This document shows, piece by piece, positions 57,070 through 64,000 of a stretch of 64,000 bases of DNA. The position numbers and the translations under genes are program-made. Where the stretch lies: NCBI GenBank assembly GCA_029959085.1, contig JARWIR010000010.1, positions 15,149,001 through 15,213,000 on the forward strand, given 5' to 3'. Source of the DNA: Nemophila menziesii. Taxonomy: Eukaryota; Streptophyta; Magnoliopsida; Boraginales; Hydrophyllaceae. The notes beneath the pieces are model-generated. The model was not told the DNA's origin. It was given only the letters and a program-made list of their open reading frames with translations, and did no database searches. The stretch's first letter is position 1; each line of letters starts with the position of its first letter.

Positions 57070-57658
57070 CTATCATCTTCTCAGCTCAAGTACCTGCACA
57101 CAATCAACTAACAAACAACAAATCCAAGCAATGCTTGAATTTGATATTAGTAACAATTTTAGTACCAAAATCTGCAAGATTATCCTCAGTTGCAATTTTT
57201 AGCAACTTAACTTCACCACTGGATAACACATTTCTAATGTAATAAAATTTCACATCTATGTGCTTTTTTCTATCATGATACACTAAATTTTTACTCAGTT
57301 GAATAACAATTTGACTGTCAGAAAATATAGTAACCTATCCATTTACAATACAAGCTTCAAGTAACAAGTTATGAAGCCAAATAGCCTCTTTAGCTGAATC
57401 AGTAATGGCTACATACTCAGCTTCAGTAGTTGAAAGAGCAACTAATGGTTGAAGTTGAGATTTCCAAGATATACAGTTTCCTTCAACTGTAAAACAGTAA
57501 GATGTGGTGGATTTTCTTGAATCTCTATAACCTGCAAAGTTAGAGTCCACATATCCAACTAGTTCAAAAGGAATATTGTGATTACCATAGCAAAGTCCAA
57601 CTTCAAGTGTACTTCTAATATAAGCCAGTACATGTTTCAGTGCACCCAGTGATCCCAT
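57070..57658 (-). pseudogene. Copia RNase H domain
   Basis: Shows GYVDSNFAGYRDSRKSTTSY, ISWKSQLQPLVALSTTEAEY and EAIWLHNLLLEA, then after a stop at 57335 the rest of the domain in frame (SDSQIVIQLSKN, KHIDVKFYYIR, ADFGTKIVTNIKFKHCLDLL). The catalytic D, E and D of copia RNase H are recognisable. Confidence 0.9.
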
Positions 57659-57811
57659 TAAGGATTAGACATATACCTGCTCAAAAGGGATATAGCAAAA
57701 GACAAATCTGGTCTAGTACTAATCATGGAATACATTAATGAACCAATCACATTTGCATAAGGGACTGAACTTATTTTCACAATACCTAACTGAAACTTTG
57801 GGCACAATTGT

Positions 57812-58693
57812 TTAGATAAAAACAAAATGACCAGCCAAAGGAGTCATTACACTTTTGCAATTCAAGCTACCAAATTCTGAAACAACTTTTCTCAAATAAG
57901 GTTCCTGATGTAACTTAATCATGCACTTATCTCTATTTCTATCAATTACTATGCCAAGTATCTTTCTAGCATTACAAAGATCTTTAATATCAAATTCTCT
58001 ACTGAGTTTTAATTTCAACTCAGATATGCATTCCAAAGATTTGGAAATAATAAGCATATCATCAACATACATTAGCACATAGACATGTTGATCAGTTTTG
58101 AAAGAAATATAGAAACAAGCATCATACTCAGATCTTACAAAGTTACATTTAAGCATAAAAGAATCAAATTTCTTATACCATTGTCTAGGGGATTGTTTTA
58201 GACAATATAAATATTTTTTTCAATAAACACACATGATCAGGAAATTTAGTGTCAATAAAACCCTCAGGCCGTCTCATAAAGATGGTTTCTTCTAAGTCAC
58301 CATGTAAGAATGCAGTTTTAACATCCAGTTGTTAAATTTCAAGATCATGACAAGCAGCAAAGGCAAGCATTGCCCTTATAGTTTTAAACTTAACTATAGG
58401 TGAAAAGATTTCATTAAAATCAATCCCCTCCCTCTATGTATAACCCTTAGCAACAAGTCTAGTATTGTACCTAGGTTGATCAGACTCAGATTACCTTCTT
58501 TCAGTTTAAACAACCATCTAGATTCAACAACTTTTTGTTTATCATGTAACTTAACCAAAACCCAAGTGTTATTATCTTTAAGTGACATAATTTCATCCTT
58601 CATGGCGTTGTTCCACTTAACACAATCCTCAGACTCCATGGTATCCATATAAGATGTAGGTTCAGTATTTATTACCTCAACTGATGCATTCAA
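57812..58693 (-). pseudogene. Copia reverse transcriptase
   Basis: The first piece (58693-58394) has the entry motif WNNAMKDEIMSLKDNNTWVL and VVESRWLFKLK. After frame breaks (58390-58160) the last piece (58156-57812) has DACFYISFKTDQHVYVLMYV with the YVDDM catalytic box, and LKLSREFDIKDLCNARKILG. The middle part is damaged. Confidence 0.9.
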
Positions 58694-58863
58694 GGCAGTA
58701 TATACAAGGTCTGCATATGTATACCTAGCATGTGTCCTTGTTTCTCTCTTACTCTATCTCTGGTAAGTTGATAGCTTTGAGTTGCCATGTTGATGAATCG
58801 GGAAGCTGATCATCACCTTCATTGTCATCGGGAGCTTCTAATTCATCATGAGCTGGGTTTTGA

Positions 58864-59690
58864 TCAGCTCCATGGTCTCCAACTGGACTTGATCACCTCT
58901 CTCTCAACTCCTACCACTTGTTGAGGAATTTCAGGTTCAGGAGTAGCATCATTACCTGTATCTGTATCAACTTTAAAGGGAAATGTTAGTTCATCAAATA
59001 TTATATCTCTACTAACAATAACTTTGAACCCCCTACTGTCTTTTTCCCAAAGTCTATAACCTTTTACACCATGTTGATTTTGATATCCCAACATAATGCA
59101 TTTGATAGACCTAGGATCCAACTTACCCTCCTTTGTGTGTGCATATGCAGCCCACCCAAAGGGCCTGAGAATAGAGAGATTAGGTTTTTGACCATTTCAC
59201 ACCTCCATAGGAGTTTTGAGGTCTATTGACCTGTTAGGACTCCTATTTACAAAGTAAGTAGCTGTGTATAAAGCTTCTACCCAAAATTCTTTAGGTAAAC
59301 CAGAAGTGAAAAGCATGCAACTGGCTTTTTCAAGAAGTGTCATGTTCATTCTTTCTGCCACACCATTTTGTTGTGGTGTGTGTCTGACTGTCCTGTGTCT
59401 CAAAATTCCATTAGTCTTACAGTAATAATCAAACTCAAGATTAAAAAACTCCAAACCATTGTCAGTTCTTAAAACTATTAAAGACAAACCAGTTTGATTT
59501 TCCTCTAAAGACTTCCATTCTTTGATTTTTCGAAAAGTTTCATCTTTTGTTTTAAGTAAGAAGGTCCAAACCCTCCTACTTAAATCATCAATCAAAGATA
59601 TAAAGTATTTAAAGTTACCATGAGCATCATACCTCTCACGACCCCATAGGCCTGCATGAACATATTCAAGACAAGCCATGTGTTGTTTAC
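58864..59690 (-). pseudogene. Copia integrase, cut by Athila-F
   Basis: Core domain in 59679-59197: YFISLIDDLSRRVWTFLLKT (first D), LIVLRTDNGLEF (second D), HTPQQNGVAERMN (catalytic E). The following piece (59121-58864) carries CIMLGYQNQHGVKGYRLW, the usual post-integrase region. The N-terminal HHCC finger is not present because Athila-F inserts at 59690, just before CLEYVHAGLWG. Confidence 0.9.
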
Positions 59691-60903
59691 TGATGTCTCC
59701 CTATTTGTTCCAAATATTAGCCCTCTAGAGATATCATTTTAGGTGAATTATTTACTTGTTAGCTAGACTTTGATGCTTATTTGATCATATTACACTTTCC
59801 CCCCTTGGAAATTAACTATTTGCAGATTCTGAGCTTTTGTGCATAAATTTGACTATTTTTAGTGCAAACTTAATAGGTTCTTGAATTTCATGAAAGACCA
59901 ATCCAAGGAGGAAAAGTGAGAATAAAGTCTTAGTGTATTTTAGAGTGTTAGGAAATGTTTTTACTCGAGTTTCTATTTTTAGAGTGTGCTTTCCTATTTC
60001 TATTTCTTAAATTATTGATTTATTCTTTTTAAGCATATGCGGTTTAATTATTTATTTATTGTGAAGCTTTAAAAGATAAATGGTAAATACTTAGAGACCA
60101 AGTCGAGATAAAGAGGGAAGGGAAAGAGATTTACATGGAAATAAGAAGATTTAGGAAGAATATATGCAAAGAAGGAAAAGATAAAGCTGACTTATGATTC
60201 TGAAACTCCAGCCACGTTTCAAAGACGAGTCCATAACTAAAGATTGGCTAGGAATCTGGACGAGAGGTCTGCACCAATAGAAACATCTTTCCGAGACAAG
60301 CGGTTTCATATATTGGAACCCCTCAAACGGATAAGTATTGAATGAGATATGACCAAATCAAATCAACAGCAGAATCTTACTTTTCCTAAAATTTAGGGCT
60401 ACGAATTTGAGAGTTCTTAACTTGTCTTCCGCTCCAAGTAAATTCGACCTAGGGTTCCCTAACACCTATAAATACACCTCTTAGACCTCATTATTCAGTA
60501 CCTCTCACAATTCATTCAATTTATATTATCCTTAGAGAGAGCGTCAAGAGGCGGAAGCAAGAGCAGAACCTGGAGAATCCTTTTCCTCCAACAACAGTTC
60601 AAGCCAATTCCTCTATCTAGGTTCTTATTTTATTTCTGTTATTAGGACATGTATATTATTAATTTATTTATTGTTTTTATTTCAATATGAGCTAAACCTT
60701 AATTACTTGAGAATCGTAATGGGATGAACCCTAATTTATTTAATTCATGTATTTCAATTTGGGATTAGTTTCTAGTTTAATTTGAATTAGGTATTTCATA
60801 TTGTTTCTTATTTTATATTAATTTCACCATCAATGAATTAGCTACTTAGAGATAGGTCATAGTAATTAAGCTATTCACTTTGGTGGGGAAGTGATCGCCT
60901 TGA

Positions 60904-60936
<33 letters not shown>

Positions 60937-61485
60937 TAATTACTGAACTAGATAATAAACGTAAGGTAGAAATTATTGATCCTGACGGACTTAGTTAACC
61001 TTATACCCAATTGGGTAAAATATTATTCATTCGAAGGTGGATTATAATCGCCCTAACGGGGTTTGTAACACCTGAGAATAGCTCCTAGGTCCACCCTGAC
61101 GGGGGCTAGGAGATTATAGAGTCTCGACTAATATAGAAATATCAGTTCTGCCCTTAAAGAAAGCATTAATTAGGTAAGTTTAGGTGATTTCCTAGCGAGA
61201 CTCAAGTATAGCTCATATCTGCGTCTAGTCCTTTAGTATTTATTTTCAGTAATTTGTTTCGTTGCGTCTAGTAGTTTAATAACTCGAAACCAAATAAATA
61301 TTTCTTATCTTTTATTTTCTGTATTTGCAATTACTACTACTTGTTTATTGAACACTTGGGTTATACCAGTCCAATCCCTGAGAACGGATCCGACTTGTCA
61401 GAGTATTACTTGGACAACCGTACACTTGCGGTATTGTGGTTCCTTTTATTTTCGCATTAATTTTATAACACACCAGGACCCACCA
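59691..61485 (+). repeat. Athila-F 5' LTR
   Basis: 1,795 bp, starting TGATGTCTCCC and ending GACCCACCA. TATA box TATAAATA at 60467-60474. Downstream it has four CCTGACGGG-type words (60899, 60979, 61054, 61095), one of which is expanded to a 30-base G run. The near-terminal segment CAACCGTACACTTGCGGTA also occurs, inverted, in the Athila-E LTRs. Confidence 0.88.
60905..60934 (+). repeat. Poly-G run of 30
   Basis: Thirty consecutive G after TGAC, at a place where related LTR words have only three to five G. It could form G-quadruplexes. The exact length may be affected by sequencing or assembly. Confidence 0.9.
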
Positions 61486-61491
61486 AGTTTT

Positions 61492-61509
61492 TGGCGCCGC
61501 TGCCGGGGA
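61492..61509 (+). promoter_or_regulatory. Athila-F primer binding site
   Basis: TGGCGCCGCTGCCGGGGA, identical to B and E, six bases after the LTR. Confidence 0.9.
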
Positions 61510-61644
61510 TTGCAGCGTGTGACCCCGATGTTTAATCCTTAAGTAGTTTTGATTGTTTTTTTTCCAGTTTTACGCATGATTTTTGTTTTTGTTTTCTTTT
61601 ACTTGTTCTTATATTCAGGTAATGATCAAAAGATTTTATTGAAT

Positions 61645-62136
61645 ATGTATAGAAGACATTACCCAAATCCTGGTCCATTCGATTATTGGGAAGATTCTTC
61701 GGGACAACAACAATGGGGTAGTAACTTCTACCAACCACCTTATCAACACCCGCAAGAGCAAGGATGGAACAACCAATGGACCAGGAACAATCAACAACAA
61801 CAATCATATCACTATCAGCAAGATAAAAAATGGAACATTCCACAACCTCTACATATTATTCTGACCAATTTGAATGAAACACTTGCTAAATACATTCGCA
61901 ACAGCGAGGAAAGCAGTTCAAAAATAGACCGGATGCTAGAAAGGGGTTCCAGATATAATTCTCATGACTTTGCCGATAGCAAGTCTTATGAAGAACCCAA
62001 ATTCGAATGCCATTACGAAGAGAAAATCATGGGAAGATTTCAAGAGCAAAAGACAAGAGATGAGGAAAGCAATGCCAGAATGAAAAAAGTAAAACAGATG
62101 CTAGATGAACTGGCTTCCCAGTATAATTCTCCTTAA
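61645..62136 (+). CDS. Athila-F first ORF, gag-linker-like, unrecognised
   Basis: 163 residues from ATG 61645; earlier in-frame starts (TTG 61549, ATG 61576) add a T-rich hydrophobic stretch that looks like the untranslated leader. The product starts MYRRHYPNPGPFDYW, then a Q/N/Y-rich part (61740-61830) like the Gag linker of Athila-B ([11 protein letters not shown]), then helices (LTNLNETLAKYIRNSEESSS) and a charged C-terminal coiled coil ending LDELASQYNSP. The Gag core domain and zinc knuckle are absent. It could be a shortened Gag that keeps only the C-terminal half, or a lineage-specific protein. Confidence 0.55.
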   Translation: MYRRHYPNPGPFDYWEDSSGQQQWGSNFYQPPYQHPQEQGWNNQWTRNNQQQQSYHYQQDKKWNIPQPLHIILTNLNETLAKYIRNSEESSSKIDRMLERGSRYNSHDFADSKSYEEPKFECHYEEKIMGRFQEQKTRDEESNARMKKVKQMLDELASQYNSP

Positions 62137-62558
62137 CTTATCAAGAGTAGTAGAAAGTCTTATGAACTGGAAGAAGTAGTTGAGGAGGAAATGTTGAAAG
62201 AAGATATTATGGATAGTGATATGACCACCGTGGTAATTATAAATGAAACCATGTGGTTGACAATCCTTTTAGCATGGTGGAAGAAGGAGTAGCAACAAAA
62301 ATCCTAGAAATTGAAGATGAGATTGCTATTCCTATGGTGCGTTCACATGATCATGATACAGAACGCAAACAAGAAAAAGAGGTGATCGAGATTGAGATTC
62401 CACATCAAGAATATGATGAAGTAATAGTGGAAGATTGGGTTGAAAGCGAAGACGAATGTGAATTGGTTGAGGTATCCACCGAAGAATTCAAAGTTCACAA
62501 TACAATAGAAGTTGAATCTCCACCACAAAAAGTTCACCAATCACTATCTCCACCATAA
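62137..62558 (+). pseudogene. Athila-F acidic ORF segment
   Basis: Follows the first ORF after its stop. The frame 62253-62558 (first ATG 62274) is strongly acidic (EIEDEIAIPMV, YDEVIVEDWVESEDECELVE), ending with SPPQKVHQSLSPP. The interval 62140-62250 also encodes acidic residues (ELEEVVEEEMLKED) in another frame, so this was probably one acidic region now split by a frameshift. A similar acidic tail follows the ORF of Athila-C. Function unknown. Confidence 0.45.
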
Positions 62559-62602
62559 ATCATCATTAGAGAAAAAAATTGGAATCACCTTTATTACTAC
62601 AG

Positions 62603-62950
62603 ATGATCAATAGGTGCTACGCAAGAAAGGTGCTACACCGCGAGAGTAAAGCTGCGAGGAGGAGCACCTACCCACCACACTTTAAAGAGGAACGCGAGAT
62701 TAAAGAGAATAAAAATGAGCTTATCTCGTTGAGGACGGTATTCTACTATCGTGTGGTGAAGAATAAGTTTCGTCGTGAAAGTAACAAGGCGAAAAGGAGA
62801 TACTACCCTCCCCCTTTCAGAGATCGATTGAATAAAATTTTAAGGGGGAATGTTCTAAAGCTTACATGCAAAGGACGAGGCGAATTTAAGCGGAGGAGAA
62901 CCGCAAGGGCCTCAATACCATCTTCATGGAAGGTAACGCGTCGAACTTAA
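62603..62950 (+). CDS. Athila-F small basic ORF with internal repeat, unrecognised
   Basis: 115 residues from ATG 62603. Very basic, with two copies of a motif: VLHRESKAARRSTYPPHF and KFRRESNKAKRRYYPPPF, about 43 residues apart. The C-terminus (RGNVLKLTCKGRGEFKRRRT) is also basic, and the stop lies within the conserved post-pol motif. It occupies the place of pol. Nucleic-acid binding would fit the charge, but this is inference; I recognise no family. Confidence 0.5.
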   Translation: MINRCYARKVLHRESKAARRSTYPPHFKEEREIKENKNELISLRTVFYYRVVKNKFRRESNKAKRRYYPPPFRDRLNKILRGNVLKLTCKGRGEFKRRRTARASIPSSWKVTRRT

Positions 62951-62990
62951 AGACGTAATAAACAAAAGTGCTTCTTGGAAGACAACCCAA
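62931..62990 (+). other. Athila-F conserved post-pol motif
   Basis: GGTAACGCGTCGAACTTAAA, GACGTAATAAACAAAAGTGC and a CTTGG-AAGACAAC-CCAAG hairpin. It includes the stop of the basic ORF. Confidence 0.7.
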
Positions 62991-63150
62991 GCTTTAATTG
63001 CTTTCTTAGTTTAGTTTTTTTGTGTATATTATTTAGTTACGCAATATTTTTAGTTAATAGTGCATTATTGAGTAAGGTAATAGTGTTTTTGATGATCAGG
63101 TAGCATAGAAATCGAGTTCGGGAAGCAAAAACGGAATTTTTTGGGAGTAT

Positions 63151-63360
63151 TCTGACCTGCCACCGGTATGCCGGGCCCTACCGGCGGTATACCGCAGGTC
63201 AGAAACCTGAGGCCACGGGTACTCATCACGTGTTCATTACCCGGTCACACCATCGGTAACCCGGTCAGGCAAAAAGGGGTGCCCACGTGTTGACAACTCG
63301 GGTATTTTGACGAAGCATGGACCTGGAAGAATAGTAGCTCCGGTATACCGCTCAACCCCG
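63151..63360 (+). repeat. Athila-F palindrome cluster with a strong hairpin
   Basis: TCTGACCTGC (63151-63160) and GCAGGTCAGA (63194-63203) are perfect inverted repeats enclosing CGGTATGCCG and CGGTATACCG, so the whole 53 bases can fold on itself. A further CGGTATACCG is at 63341-63350. CTCGGGTATTTTGACG (63297-63312) is also found in the Athila-B cluster (near 10347). Confidence 0.8.
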
Positions 63361-63772
63361 CTGGAGAAAAAGAAATTCGCGTTTTCTTAAGGTTATAAGA
63401 GGAAGAGGTGAGTTCTAGTCCGAATTTCTCAATCCTTAAGCCTCACTTTCTTCCCCAAACCTCTCCCAACTCCATTAAAGCTTCAACAAACCTTCACCTA
63501 ACATAAAAACACAATCAAATCACCATGAATTTATATCCATCCTTCCCTACATCATTACAAAGAGGATTCAATCACCCAAATCATATAAAAACACCTAGAA
63601 TCAAGAGCCTAAGTTTTCTAAATTCATCCAAAATTCCTTAAACCCATATCATCAAAGCTTGATTCCATCATACCCACATAGAGAATTGTCATCCTAAGAC
63701 CTTTCCTAATCCAAATAAAGCTTGTTCCACCTATGACTAAGAGTTACAAATTTCAAGAGTGTTCAAAACTTT

Positions 63773-63852
63773 GAGTTTGGGGTCAAAAGAGATGATAGAA
63801 TTATTATCAAGTGTTAAGGGAGATGAAGTATCAATGCAAGGTATTGGGTAAG
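63773..63852 (+). pseudogene. Athila-F start of the second ORF, broken
   Basis: GAGTTTGGGGT (63773-63783) and an ATG at 63793 lie where the envelope-like ORFs of B and E begin, but the frame stops after 19 codons. The rest up to the window end shows no clear ORF. Confidence 0.45.
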
Positions 63853-64000
63853 TTCTAGAATAAATCAATTGAGATGGGTACTAGTTCGGGAATAAATTAC
63901 AAGATAATTCGAGTCAAGCAACTAGAGAGGAACCGGTTTTTGGTGGGTTCAAATCCTAAAAAGCATGCAATTTTGATTAGGGAGTAGAAGATGCCAATAC

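Larger units (their letters stand above)
56302..59690 (-). mobile_element. Ty1/copia element, decayed, 5' part outside the window
   Basis: Minus strand: integrase (59690-58864), RT (58693-57812), RNase H (57658-57070), PPT GGTGGAGATTG (56986-56996) and 3' LTR (56302-56984). The order IN before RT is diagnostic of copia. Athila-F interrupts the integrase at 59690; the gag, protease and 5' LTR must lie right of the window. Several stops and frameshifts are present. Confidence 0.9.
59691..64000 (+). mobile_element. Athila-F: Athila-type LTR element without pol, 3' end outside the window
   Basis: LTR (59691-61485), PBS (61492-61509), small ORFs (61645-62950), post-pol motif, hairpin-rich palindrome cluster, and the leader of a second ORF, running to the window edge. 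No protease, RT or integrase. The five bases before the LTR are TTTAC. It lies inside the copia integrase in the opposite orientation. Confidence 0.85.

Noticed and set aside
56865..57076. Tyr-Ile repeat ORFs
   Set aside because: Translation of the (AT)43 run.

Overview
This window looks like gene-poor, transposon-filled nuclear DNA of a flowering plant, probably a eudicot. I see no gene that looks like an ordinary host gene, no rRNA or tRNA gene, and no bacterial features. Almost everything that can be identified is a mobile element or its remains: six Athila-type Ty3/gypsy LTR retrotransposons (called A to F here), one Ty1/copia element, four LINE fragments, several hAT-like and Mutator-like non-autonomous DNA elements, and tandem repeats. 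The Athila assignment rests on tRNA-Asp-type primer binding sites, LTRs of about 1.5 kb that begin TGATGTCTC, a gag-pol reading frame without a chromodomain, and an extra 'envelope-like' ORF downstream of pol.

Layout, left to right. Athila-A (minus strand; its 3' end lies outside the window) runs from 1 to 18628. It is split by Athila-B (3084-14369, plus), which has two LTRs that I read as identical, GAGCC target duplications, and a gag-pol ORF broken by one stop codon. A's own 5' LTR (16568-18628) carries a hAT-like MITE (16967-17525). A is itself inserted in a decayed LINE (18634-21740, plus). A Mutator-like element (21783-23551), a LINE tail (23600-24700, plus), a fuller 5'-truncated LINE (25545-29250, minus) and a fourth LINE fragment (29960-30521, plus) follow. 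The last is cut by Athila-C (plus, from 30522), whose LTR holds a hAT-like MITE that in turn holds a Mutator-like MITE with a 16-bp minisatellite.

From 34514 to 38725 lies a 4.2-kb array of a degenerate 22-bp unit, followed by an isolated hAT-type terminus at 39244. Athila-D (minus, about 39253-54165) is a deleted element into which the nearly complete Athila-E (40154-52844, minus, ATGTC target duplications) has inserted. Past a hAT-like remnant and another hAT-like MITE (55718-56277) comes a decayed copia element (56302-59690, minus). Its integrase is interrupted by Athila-F (59691 to the window end, plus), which carries small unfamiliar ORFs where pol should be.

How the parts relate. Elements B and E carry nearly complete protein sets (Gag, protease, reverse transcriptase, RNase H, integrase). 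A, D and F have LTR and priming signals but lack reverse transcriptase and integrase in the sequence seen, so if they moved they probably used proteins supplied by relatives; C is too truncated to judge. The elements share non-coding signals: a small hairpin motif just after pol (A, B, E, F), clusters of GC-rich palindromes downstream of it (same four), and repeated polypurine-like GAGTTTGGGGT motifs in the 3' region. These shared signals and the 22-bp array are the most interesting unexplained content. All family calls come from reading the sequence by eye; no database search was run.
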